The translations under genes were made by a program, and so were the position numbers. This document shows positions 1-10,071 of a DNA stretch of 64,000 nucleotides, in pieces. Origin of the DNA: Roridomyces roridus (Eukaryota > Basidiomycota > Agaricomycetes > Agaricales > Mycenaceae). Numbering within the stretch: position 1 is the first letter of the stretch; each line of letters begins with the position of its first letter. The notes below the pieces were generated by a model, which worked only from the letters and a program-made list of their open reading frames with translations, was not told where the DNA came from and searched no databases. The stretch lies in assembly GCA_029378245.1 (NCBI GenBank), contig JARKIF010000005.1, forward strand, positions 248,001-312,000, read 5' to 3'.

Positions 1-105
1 TACACCTATGGGAATACCTGTTTTGGCAGTGATAAGTGAAGACAGCCGTTTCGGGCAGTGATGCGTGGTGAGTGCCCATTTCAGGCAGCGAGTGGCGCCT
101 GTCTT
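1..105. repeat. Three tandem TGCC..GGCA motif units
   Basis: Three adjacent units of about 28-30 bp each carry a short imperfect inverted core (cctgttttggcag, gccgtttcgggcag, gcccatttcaggcag) followed by TGAAG/TGGTGA-like spacers. The same motif recurs at many other intergenic places in the window. No gene is visible in this stretch. Function unknown. Confidence 0.6.
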
Positions 106-123
106 CTATTAGCATTTCCGGTG

Positions 124-368
124 GGTGTACGGGGTCCTGGTTCAACTATTACCTGTTATGGCAAGTGTTGGCCCCATTTTTTAGCCTTTCGGAGGTAGGC
201 AGAATTTGCCGACACAGCAAATGTTATGCTAAGCGAGACATGTGAAATCCGGGGTTTGATTTGAATGCCGAAACATTTGCTGGGCCAGCAAATGTTGCGC
301 AAATAAATCGCAAATAAATAGCAAATTTTAAATTTGCTGGCCCGGCAAATGTTCCAATCTTGGCAGTG
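124..368 (+). repeat. Palindrome-rich ~240-bp repeat, copy 1
   Basis: Starts GGTGTACGGGG and ends TTGGCAGTG. It contains several copies of the hairpin-forming word aaatttgctggcccagcaaa. An inverted copy, roughly 85% identical by eye, lies at 11,295-11,528. The pair brackets the gypsy island. It could be a terminal inverted repeat of a large composite unit or two independent insertions of one small element. No coding potential. Confidence 0.75.
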
Positions 369-916
369 AAAGGGAATGCCTAAATAAGAAACTACAAAGG
401 GAATGCCATAAAGGGAACAAGGGCATGATACCATCAAACACGATCACATGATTAGAACGTCACACAAACATGCCATCAGTCCATCAATGATCGATGATAC
501 AATCACTGATCTCCAACACTTTTGACATTCAAATAACAGTATTTTATGAAGCAATTGGCCGACCTGCTACTGACATAAAAGTCGTTCTGGATGTGAATGG
601 TTTACAGCTCTCTGGTTCACCCCACAGCTGCTGCTTCATCTCAGTGAAGAGATCCGGCACGCTAACAACCATTTTGAGGAAGCTGCTGGAATAAAAGGGC
701 TGGGGTGTGTCCGCTCGACAAGGTTGACCAGAGGGCGACTAACAGGAGTTGGTGAGAAACCAATGTGAATAATTTGGGTACTTTATCTCTGGAGAACAGC
801 TCCAGAGAGGGAAACTACTTATACAAAGACAAAGTGTGGGGGCTGACTAGTAAGCTACCATGAGTTATAACCAAGGTCTGTTTATCCGAGATTGGTACTA
901 CTAATGTAACTATATA
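369..916. other. Intergenic, no gene seen
   Basis: No credible coding region, RNA gene or recognisable element in this stretch. It is AT-rich compared with the gypsy sequence that follows and lies between the palindrome-rich repeat and the TA-flanked element. Confidence 0.5.
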
Positions 917-1548
917 TCAAGCCAATCTGTCCCACACTGATCTTGGTACATAGATATCGTGTATGTAAACGTCCATGACAATCGCGAGAGGGAAAGGAAC
1001 TGGGTACCTAACTGCCAATCTGGCTCCACCATTCAACAGGGCTTTCCTGGAGCAATCCCACCCAGCGCCAGCTCTGATGCTTCTCCTGCATCCTTCTTGT
1101 TCATCTGCATCCCATACGTATTTGGTGCGGTGGAATCTTTGATAGGATGCGTCCACGTTTTGAGCTGGCAGACAATGTCTGTTTTGTTGTTGCAGTTCCC
1201 ACACTCAAGAGCGCCGGGAAGCTCTCGACATGTTGCATAGCTGTTGGGTGCAGGATCGAGATGCTTGTTGAAGGGGATTCAAAGACACTTCACCAGCCCG
1301 CAGTCCACAAACAGCTCGGCCGAGCCGGCAAAGAGCTCCTGAGATCCCCAGGCATCTCGGACTGTACATGCACTCTCAGTGTTCCCACATGTGTTGCGAT
1401 GAATGCCCATGATTTCTGCCTACACTGTTGAATGGTGGGAATGGGTTGGCAGTTAGGTACCTGGTTCCCTTTCCCTCTCGCGATTGTCATGGACGTTTAC
1501 ATACACAATATCTATGTACCAAGATCAGTGTGGGACAGATTGGCTTGA
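917..1548. mobile_element. TIR element with TA target duplication
   Basis: A 632-bp element with long terminal inverted repeats. The left end reads TCAAGCCAATCTGTCCC and the right end is its reverse complement. Near-identity continues for about 90 bp (through the stretch containing gacaatcgcgagagggaaag) and then degrades to about 145 bp. It is flanked by TA at 915-916 and 1,549-1,550, as expected of Tc1/mariner-type transposition. No transposase is encoded, so it is a non-autonomous (MITE-like) element. Its right TA directly abuts the gypsy LTR at 1,551. Confidence 0.75.
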
Positions 1549-1550
1549 TA

Positions 1551-2072
1551 TGTAATATCCGTGCCGGAGGGTAATGACAAAGGGGCCGGAACCTGAGGTC
1601 GGAGGTCGGAGACCAGAGGTCGGAGGTCGGAGGGACGTAGACCGAGGGTGATCCGGATGAGGTGAACGCTACTCGGAGGGAGAGCACACCAGCCACTTGA
1701 CTTCCGAGAGAGGAGTACTCGGAGACTAGATTGGCACAGAGGAATTGCGGAGGCAACACACGTTAATTAACTACTGACGTACATCACAATCGTATGTCCT
1801 ATTTATACTAAGTAAGTATGACACGACCAAATGGAGTCAGAAGCGCGAAAGACAATAAGCTCTATGTTAAACAATAAGAAAGAAGATGATAAAGATAATC
1901 ACAATAAGGGAAACGCTCAGAACGATTTCATTGCGTGAAAACCCTATCGGATTGTGCAATACGACGAATCGGATGCATCATTGGTCGGAGCGTCCGGAAC
2001 AGTGGGAGATGTTCCGGACCGGAGGTGGTCGGAGGATGTCGGAAGGACGGGGTTGGTGACATGGATATAACA
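1551..2072 (-). repeat. 3' LTR of the minus-strand gypsy element
   Basis: The 522-bp segment has short inverted ends typical of LTRs: TGTAATATCC at one end and GGATATAACA at the other (9 of 10 match as inverted repeat). Read on the minus strand, a purine-rich tract (aagagggggatac) lies directly before the LTR, which fits a polypurine tract and makes this the 3' LTR of the pol-bearing element to the right. It holds a run of gaggtcgga-type words. No second LTR was found, so the assignment rests on ends and purine tract only. Confidence 0.65.
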
Positions 2073-2692
2073 GTATCCCCCTCTTAGGGTTCCTTGACCC
2101 CAAGGAACGAGACACTGTACATAAATGAGCGTGGGGAAAAAATTGTTGGAATCATGACGAGATGAAACACGTGACTGGTTGGTTGATCAAAATCTCTTTG
2201 TCCTCTACCACCATGAGCGCCCCGCCGGACCCCTCAAACAGCAAAGGCAAATCCAAAGCAACGGCCGCGCAGCTCGCGCAAGACGAGCTGGACAACGTCC
2301 AGCAAGATCTCAACACGGTGCTCGCCGACGACCCGGAGAACGAGGAGGGGAGTGGAGAAACGGCGGAGGAACGCGCGGAGCGCCTCCAAGCGCGCAGCGA
2401 CCTCATCGCTCGCCTCCTTTCTCGCAACGACGAGATTCAGGCGGAGGTCGACGAGGTGGAGCGGAGGACGCAGGAGCTGAAGGAGAGGCTGGAGAAGGCG
2501 AGGGCGGTGGCAGCACGTCTGCAGGCGGGAGCGGAGGATCCCGACGCCGAGGTAGACGCCATGGAGTATGTCCATGACGTGGTGTCTCCTCGGAGGTCGG
2601 AGGTCGCAGACGAGACGGCGTCGGAGAGTTCGGAGAAGCCGGAGAGTGATGCGGAGGTCGGAGGAAAGCGGAAGATGAAGGGGAAACATTCC

Positions 2693-2744
2693 AGTGCGTC
2701 GCAGTGGATTTTTTCATTTGAGTTTTTATTGATTTTCTTTTCAG
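2693..2744 (+). other. Intron 1 of the antisense gene
   Basis: Donor GTGCGT, T-rich interior and acceptor TTTTCAG. Removing it joins the charged exon in frame to the cysteine-rich exon. Because the host retroelement is transcribed from the other strand, this intron would not be spliced from its genomic RNA, which would let it survive retrotransposition. Confidence 0.65.
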
Positions 2745-3668
2745 AATGCGAGGGATGCGAGCAGGCCAGGGTCCCCTGTCGTACCCCGAATAAGGGCCGT
2801 GCGTGCGACAACTGTCGCCGCCGGAAGGTCAAGTGCTCGCTGCTGCCGGAGGGTCTCTGACCGGTGAACTACCAACCCGGAGGCGGTCGGAGGCCGCCCT
2901 CGAAACGGGCCCGCAAGGACGTGGCGATCTTCAAGCCCGAGGACGACGATGACGATGACGACGACGACGAGGAGGATTCGGATGAACCGGAGGTCGGAAG
3001 GTCACCAGTGCCAGTAGTCACATTATAATGTGCACTGGTCCGCCCACAAGTGCGCGTTACAATGCGCACCCTGCCTTTCCACCCCTGGTGCACATTATAA
3101 TGCGCACTCTACCCGGCAGTGGGCCCCACCAGCCAGGTATATTCTCATCACCCCCGGCATCCCGGCAGGACTGTTAACTGTATATTTATTGAAAATGTGC
3201 AATAAATTACAGAGAACAGTGGGCTACATGTTGGAATCAATTCTCACGGGGCATGGATATCAAAATCAAAATCCGATGATCTTCAATCAAAGTCAGGTGA
3301 GCTGATAGCTGATGACATCAATCTACTGCCGGGATCATATCACTCCAGGATCAATTGTTGATCAATCCAGGTGCAAAAAACAACTTGCATCGCATCGGCC
3401 ATCAAATAATGATGTAGATCAAATTTATAGCTCCTGCTCTGGGCTACATAAGCTCTCTTATACTTGTGCCTGAAAATGGTTGCTTAGCCCATGTAATGCA
3501 AAATACTGTGGGAAAAGCCAGCATCAAGGAATACACAACAAATATGACTGGTTCAACCTTTGAAAGGGAATACTGATGCCCATCAACATTTGTGATCACA
3601 ATATTTCCCGGGTACAAGGAACGGTTCAGATAAACAGCCCCAGCCAGCACCACAAGCTCTGGGACTCA

Positions 3669-3965
3669 TGCCTTATAATTCTGCTGTAGTGTATTGGTTG
3701 TGTCCCTCCTCCCATTTGACTCAGATCTTCTTATTGCCCCGGGTTCAATCCCCGGTGCATGTTTTTTCTTTTTCTTTCTTTCTTTCCCTCCCTGTGCCTT
3801 CAATTCTGCCTCACCAGGCAGTCAGTATGCTTGTAAATGACAGGCAAATCCTCAATGTGACCATTACTTGTGCAATGCTTCAACTTCGGGGTTTGATGAG
3901 AGCCTTGATTGACAGGAGCCACCACGCTTTCTTCCCAAAAAGGCAATTTTCGCGTTTTTGAGGGA
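3669..3965 (+). repeat. tRNA-derived SINE-like element A
   Basis: A pol III A-box-like stretch (tgtagtgtattggtt, about 3,685-3,699) is followed about 40 bp on by a good B box (gggttcaatcc, about 3,741-3,751), and then by T-rich sequence that could terminate pol III. It is too degenerate to be a working tRNA. The body downstream contains agccaccacgctttcttccc, which recurs in element B. Extent downstream is approximate. Confidence 0.5.
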
Positions 3966-5439
3966 ATTCAAGCAGAAATCTCCGCATTTTGGGTTGCATG
4001 CTGCTCACTAATTCTTCTTTGATAGATTCTACATCTTTTGGCTCACATTGGAGGGCAACAGCACATGACCAGGAGACTGTATGGCTTGAACAGAGAGCAC
4101 TTTTATCAATTCATCATACCATTTGCTATCATTCTTCAATCCTTTACACACTACTCCTGGGGGTTTTCACATATGATTGGATGAACCCTGTGGCTTCATA
4201 CCAAGGACACAGACCATTGAGGAAGAATACAAGATGCATCAACCCAGCCAGTGATTTTCTGGTCTGTGTTGATAGAGGCAGTATTCTGTGTGATCTCAGG
4301 AGTTCTGGGATGCCCAAATACTCTCAAAACTCGAATTTAAAGTCAGCTTCACACAGGCATGTCACTCCAGAGAGATTGTGCCATAACTTGGCAAAAGTCC
4401 ACTCTGCACCATTCCTCCTCTTATATAACTCATGTGGTGAATCCTACGGCCTAAAGAGTCTTTAATGGGTCTAAAACACCACTATAACCTTACAAATAAA
4501 ACATTGAGGCAGGGAAACTTGAGATTCAGGCAGCATCATTTTGCACTGATCCCCAAAGTTCCCTGTCTGGGGGGTTGTGTACCCACAATCAAGGGCTCAA
4601 ACAGAGATGGAACATGATATTAATTGCCAATGTACCCATCCAAAGTGAAAACTGAGGAAGTTGGACCTGTATGGGTGGTTGGATGCACTGGTTGTAGAGT
4701 GAAATCTTGGCCATTTGCTCGGTGACTACCTGAACAAAACTCTGTCGGTTCTTGGCCAAATCTAATGAAAAAACACATTTTTAGAACGCTCTGAATGCCA
4801 TCTATCCATTTCCAGTCTCAAAACGGCTCTACCACATCTTCTTGGTGCCCCATTACTGAATTGATCAGAAAATGTATGTCCATGAAACTCATGTTTCTGA
4901 GTACATCCCTCAGTGATCTCTGGCTTTGAAGCCTCCCTTTGAACTCCCAAATGTCTCCTGAGATAATAGTATCACCTAGTAAAATCCAGGCAATGCACCA
5001 TGTGGCCAACATACTTGTCCAGACACTATCAAACATTACCCTGGTCTGTTGGATAGTCTTGAGTGAAAAGCAAGTCAAAATGGATAGATCGGTCTCTAAT
5101 CAACTACAGAAACCCTGAGATCATGGGTTCCATGAACATTATCAGTACCTGCAGCCAAATCAGGATTTTCATTGATTCATTCACATCTCACCTTCAAAGC
5201 ATGGAACTGTGGGCACATTGCTTTGAGGTCATCTCTAGTACTGGAGGTACTCATTTTAGGTAGAGATACACGATTAAGCAGCCAAAATGAAAGTCATATC
5301 AAGAGATCAACCCAAGAGAGCCTAGTTCAGCAATTACAGGCATACCTGAGTGTCACTGGAAGCTGGAATGGCTACCAAAACATACCAATGACTTGAGAGA
5401 AATATCCTTGGGAGGACTTTTGACCCTAGGCTCACATGG

Positions 5440-5722
5440 AAACCCAAGGGAGGCCAGCAAGTCGAAAATCTCCTTTTTGGGACAAAAGCGTAGTGGCTAC
5501 AATTGGAAGTCGGGATCAAAGTCATTAAAAACTTGAAGTACATCAAGCTCCGGTGGGTTTCAAGGCATTATTCAGGCATCTTATGATGCCTAGGGCAATT
5601 GCAAAGTGTTCATTGTGAAAGGACGGCAAAAAAGGGAAAGCTGGGGGATTGAACCCAGGACCTTCAGACAAAAAGGGTAAGTAGAAAGGATGGAACGTAC
5701 AACTAGACCAAGGAGACATTGT
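5440..5722 (-). repeat. tRNA-derived SINE-like element B
   Basis: On the minus strand an A-box-like stretch (ttggtctagttgt, about 5,701-5,713) and a B box (gggttcaatcccc, about 5,644-5,656) are spaced as in a tRNA, with a T6 run after the B box. The downstream body holds agccactacgcttttgtccc, nearly the same core as element A, although the tRNA head differs. This suggests two SINE families sharing a core, both inside one DNA transposon. Confidence 0.5.
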
Positions 5723-7198
5723 ACAAAACATTCTGGGACTGGATCAGTAGTAGTGGCGTGTGTACAGGGCCTGTCCTCCTAGTGTCAATCCATTCAACCA
5801 CTTTCCACTCACGGCAGAGCAGATCAAATCAGTGGAACATGGCTTTTTTCACCCTCTGTAGTGGCACTTGATCAAAAGACTCTGGTTTGGAAAAGTATTT
5901 TGCATTTTTCAGGCCAACCAAGCCTTTTGAGCTAAAACACCTGTTGACAGCTTGTGTAGCTCTTGAGCCGCTCTACAACTTTAATTTTTTGATGCATCAC
6001 ATCAATTATGATGGTAACAATTGTGCCGGGTGTGCTTTTTGATCAGTGGACCGATTTGAGGTGCCATTGATCTCTGATGATGTATATCACTCCTCCAGGC
6101 ACAGCCGGGTAGTCATTTTAATAAAAAAACAATTGAAGTATCATATTTCACCTGCATCAAAGATGCCGGAGTGCCGGTAGGATCACATTCGTCTGGTGGG
6201 TGGGTGGGCATTATAATGTGCACCACCCGTGGAAAGGCAGGGTGCACATTGTAACGTGTACTTGTGGGCGGACCAGGGCACATTATAATGGGACTACAGG
6301 GTGAGCTCGGAAGGTGGCACGGTCGGACTCGACGCCAGACCAGGGTTGCCGAGGCGTCGAACGCCCAACCGTCGGTCCAGACTCGGCTGGACCAACTGGA
6401 GTCGTTTGGGGCTGCCCTGAGTCAGGGGTACCTCATCATCCAGCCCACCGGGGCCGGGCTGATGCTGGACGCATGCCGGACGCTGCTCACGCAGCTTGGC
6501 TATCGCCCGACGACGGTTCCGAAGAAGGCGACGCCGGAGAAACCGGAGCCCGAGTCGGAGGATGAGGAGGAAGGGATGGGACCCGTCGGTGAGGACACCG
6601 CGATGCCGGACATCGCCCACCTGTCCGAGCAGGACGACAAGACGCCCGAGGAACCGGAGGACGTGGAGGTACCGGAGGATCCGCAAGACGTCGATATGGT
6701 GCCGGCGTCGTCTCCGGTGGAGATTCCGGAGGGACCGGTACCGACGCTCGTGGCGATGAAGGTGGAGGATGAGGAAACGAACGCGCAGTTCCTGGAGAAC
6801 GAGGAGCGTAAGCGCAGGGCGAAGGAGGAACGGGAGGAGAGGAAGAGGAAGCTCTTGGCTGAGCAGGCGGAGAGGGAACGGCAGCGCCGGGAGGAGATCG
6901 AGAAGGCTGCCGCGGAGCTTGCAGCTCTCGACGCGGAGGACGATGAGTTGGGAGTCGGAGCGTCCGGAGCGACGCCGATGGAGGGCGTGAAGACGGAGGA
7001 GTCGGAGCCGGTGGTGCCGAGAGCGCCGGTGAAGACAACGACGGAAGTCCAGAAGGACGCGGAGGGGAAGGACAAGGAGGTGATCGTCATTGAGGACGAC
7101 GATTGAATGAGTGGAATGGCCAAGAATGGGCCTGAAAAAATTGTAAATATGTAAATTTTTTCAAATAAATGTCGGAAGTCGGAAAAACCCGGAGGGAT

Positions 7199-7529
7199 TT
7201 AGAGAGCAGCCCACTCAGGTCCCGGTTTGGTCGGATACTGTTGGTGAAACTCCGCGAGGAGCTCCGGAGCGTCCAGGTCAGAGGCTCCGACCCATTGGTA
7301 TTGGTCACCGGTATCTTGCCAACCAGTCCATTCGACGTAATAGCGAAGAGGACAGCGCCGGAAGCGTCTGTCGATCTTGGAATCGAGAATCGCCGCAAGT
7401 TCGTAGTGTTCCTCGCCGTCGATGATCTCGACGGCTCCGGGAGGGATTTCGGTGCGTCCCGGAAAGGGGTTCGGGAAGTGCGGTTCGAGAGCCGAAATGT
7501 GGAAGACGGGGTGAATGCGAGACAACGCC
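7199..7529 (-). CDS. Gypsy chromodomain tail
   Basis: After the MITE the minus strand encodes RIHPVFHISALEPHFPN, the standard link from integrase to chromodomain. A chromodomain follows (EHYELAAILDSKIDRR.., YYVEWTGWQ, W..A.DL), ending at TAA at 7,199. The chromodomain normally guides integration towards particular chromatin. Excising the MITE with one TTC copy puts this exon in frame with the integrase. Confidence 0.85.
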
Positions 7530-7532
7530 TTC

Positions 7533-7788
7533 CACAGGGGGGAAGGCATCTTTTCCGCCATGCAGAAATTTTACATTTCCGCAGTATTTCCGCATGATTT
7601 CCGCAACATTTCCGCATGGCGGAAATGTGTTGATTTCATTACATAATCATCAGATTCTCTGCCAAATTGGCTGATTTTCATTTTTATCACCTATTTTTGG
7701 AGCTGGCGGAAATGTTGCGGAAATACTGCGGAAATGTTGAGTAAATAAAGTATTTCCGCACTGCGGAAAAGATGCCTTCCCCCCTGTG
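7533..7788. mobile_element. 256-bp MITE with 26-bp perfect TIRs and TTC duplication
   Basis: Ends CACAGGGGGGAAGGCATC and its reverse complement; the perfect inverted repeat runs 26 bp. The interior holds repeated gcggaaatg words in both orientations (subterminal repeats). The flanks carry TTC at 7,530-7,532 and 7,789-7,791. Removing the element and one TTC restores the integrase-chromodomain reading frame exactly (RLP joined to KALSRI). CAC..GTG ends with a 3-bp duplication are typical of CACTA-type transposition. No coding capacity. Confidence 0.92.
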
Positions 7789-10071
7789 TTCGGAAGTCGG
7801 ATGCGGTAGGATCCGCCGGAGAGTTTCTCGAGGACCTCGAATGGACCGAAGTGCGTCTCGGAGAACTTCTCGGTGGGACGAGTCGTAGCGATGAATTCGG
7901 CGGAGATGAAGGCCTGGCTTCCGACCTCGAGAACGGGGTCCGGAAGGCGTTTGCGGTCAGCAATCTCTTTATAACGCTCCGTAGCATATGTGAGTTGCGT
8001 ACAGAGATATTCGTGCACCGATTCAAGCTCGAACGCAAAGTCCTGAGCTTCCGCAGCTCCCGGACCGAGGACGGAGGTGGTCCGGAAGGTGAGTGCCGGA
8101 TGATAGCCCTTGTTGCCAAAGAACGGCGAGACACCGGTGGAGGCGTTCGGAGCGTTGTTGAGTGCGAATTCGGCCAAGGGCAGGAGATCAGCCCAGTCGT
8201 CCTGGTGGTACGCACAGTACATCCGGATGTATTGCTCGAGGGTTTGGTTCATGCGCTCGGTTTGACCGTCGGCCTCCGGATGGTGTCCGGAGGTGAAGTG
8301 CATCGTCATGTTGAGGATTTCACCCAAGGCTCTGAAGAAAGCAGAAACGAATTCAGTGCCGCGATCGGAAGTGACATGCGAAGGGACACCGTGTTTCGAG
8401 AAGACGTGGAAGAGGAAAATCCGAGCGAGTTGAGCGGAGGTGATGTGTCGGTCGCAAGGTGCGAGGATGACCTGTTTGGAGGATCGATCCACGATCACAC
8501 AAATCGCGTCGTATTCGCCGGAGTATGGCAGGAACTCGATAAAGTCGATAGAGATCGAATGCCATGGTCGGAGGGCGACCGGAAGTGGTCGGAGTAGGCC
8601 GTAAGGCTTATGCCGAGGGGATTTGTTGCGTTTGCAGTGTGTGCAGGAATTGCAGTAGTCGCGGACGAATGTACGCATCTCCGGCCATGAGTACTCATGT
8701 CGGACGAGCGCTAGGGTTCGATTCTGTCCAAAGTGACCAGCGAGAATGTGATCATGTTTATTCTGCAACACACGTACTCGGAGTAAATCAGGCTTGTCAC
8801 CCGAAATCTTCGGGACAAAGATCCGCTTGTTGAGAAGCAGAAGTCCGGTGGGATCTAAAGTCCAACGCGAAGTGCCGGAGGTGTCAGAGGTCGCGGCTTG
8901 AAGGCCGGACACCGCGGCGGGATCGTCAGGATAGTGAGCCCGAATATCGCTATGCAGCGAGTCGGTATCCATGACGGAGGATGCTCGGAGGCAGATCTCC
9001 TCGAGCAGCGTGGCATTGAGTGATGCCGTGAGCTGCTCCGAGGAAAAAATGGGGCGGAAGTTCTGAGGATTAATCGAACTGAAGGCCGTATCCCCCTCTT
9101 TCGGATAGACGTCCCAACGACGGGTGAGAGCGTCCGGTTTGCCTCCGAGTTTTCCGGGTCGAAACCGGATAACCATATTGAAATGGTTGAGGAATTCGGA
9201 CCAGCGTACTTGTCGACGAGTAAGGGTTTTAGTCGTAGCGAAGTATTCCAGATTCTTGTGGTCCGTGACGACGTCGACAGGATGGGTAGCGCCCTCAAGG
9301 TATTGACGCCATTTGGTGAAGCAGTCGAATATAGCCATGAGTTCCTTGTCGTGCGTGTCGTAGTTGAGCTCCAGAGGAGTGAAAGTGCGACTCCGGAACG
9401 CGACGGGGTGGAACTCCCCGTCGTCTCCGAGGATGGAGAGAATGCCCGCAAGAGCGTAGTCGGAGGCATCGGTTTCGACCATAATTTGTCGGCCCGGAAC
9501 CCAGTGATGGAGTACCGGAGAGGTCGTAAACGCCTTTTTGAGGGTGTCGAAAGCGGATTGGCAGGCAGCAGTCCAGTCCCAGCGCTGACCGGAACGTGTC
9601 AGGCAGGTAAGAGGGACGGTGATGCCGGAATAGCCGTAGATGAAACGCCGATAAAAGTTACAGAACCCAAGGAACGACTGAACGTCCTTGACCTTCCGGG
9701 GAGTAGGCCAGTCGGTGATCGCGGAGATCTTCTCCGGAGACATGCGGAAACCGTCCGGCGAAAGGATGTAGCCGAGGTACTCGCAAGTGGTGACGGAGAA
9801 CTCGCACTTCGGAAGCTTGCAGTACAAGCCAGCTTTCCGGAGGCGTCGGAGGACTTCTCGGACGTGGGCGGTGTGGTTTTTCGGATCGTCAGAATAGATG
9901 AGAATATCATCCAAGTAGACGACAACGTACACGTCGAGAAGGTCCGCGAATAGCGTATTGAGGAACCGCTGGAAGGCAGCCGGGGCGTTGGAAAGGCCCT
10001 CCGGCATAACCCGGAAGTTGAAGGAACCATAGCGAGAACGCCAGGCGGTTTTGTACTCGTCTCCGGCAGCG
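7789..10071 (-). pseudogene. Gypsy RT (C-terminal part), RNase H and integrase
   Basis: Open from just after the RT stop codon to the MITE. It holds the palm and thumb of RT (VMPEGLSNAPAAFQRF, YLDD catalytic pair), the RNase H domain, the HHCC zinc domain and the DDE integrase core with the C-terminal strand region. The RNase H and integrase signatures look intact, so the damage to this element is recent or light. Transcribed convergently with the antisense gene. Confidence 0.88.

Larger units (their letters stand above)
3011..6300. mobile_element. 3.29-kb non-autonomous TIR element with GTG target duplication
   Basis: Terminal inverted repeats of about 95 bp: left end CCAGTAGTCACATTATAATG, right end (reverse complement) CCTGTAGTCCCATTATAATG, with roughly 85% identity continuing through ggtccgcccacaag. 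The flanks carry a 3-bp duplication GTG (3,008-3,010 and 6,301-6,303). Removing the element plus one GTG rebuilds an in-frame intron donor in the host gene, which supports these boundaries. The interior is AT-richer than the flanks. It holds two tRNA-headed SINE-like sequences and no transposase I recognise; the longest open frame (3,989-4,465, 158 residues) matches nothing known to me. A 3-bp duplication fits CACTA or PIF/Harbinger types. Confidence 0.8.
2214..7106 (+). pseudogene. Intron-containing antisense gene inside the gypsy element (zinc cluster, acidic, coiled coil), interrupted
   Basis: Unrecognised family. The first exon (ATG at about 2,214) encodes a charged helical region. After an intron at 2,693-2,744 comes a cysteine-rich stretch (C-x2-C-x6-C, then C-x2-C-x6-C) resembling a Zn2Cys6-like cluster. 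An acidic Asp/Glu run follows (about 2,941-2,980). The frame is broken by TGA at 2,858-2,860, probably from CGA, and by a 3.29-kb insertion at 3,011-6,300. Beyond it a second intron (6,301-6,340, GTGAGC..GCCAG) leads into the C-terminal half: a helical segment, acidic linker, long Lys/Arg/Glu coiled coil (about 6,780-6,940) and an acidic tail ending at 7,106. It is convergent with pol and shares pol's GTCGG/CCGGA-rich wording, which suggests it is a passenger of the retroelement. It might alternatively be a host gene caught by it. Confidence 0.6.

Noticed and set aside
3669..3760. Functional tRNA gene
   Set aside because: A- and B-box-like words are present but a standard cloverleaf with acceptor pairing and anticodon loop cannot be drawn; a SINE head is more likely.
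3989..4465. 158-residue open frame inside the 3.29-kb element as a transposase
   Set aside because: No catalytic triad or domain could be recognised, the frame is short, and the surrounding sequence is AT-rich and SINE-containing.
2214..7106. Reading the + strand gene as the gag of a + strand LTR element whose 5' LTR is 1,551-2,072
   Set aside because: No primer-binding-like sequence follows the LTR in the + direction, the purine tract lies on the minus-sense side, no pol follows on the + strand, and the gene has spliceable introns, which a gag in sense orientation should have lost.
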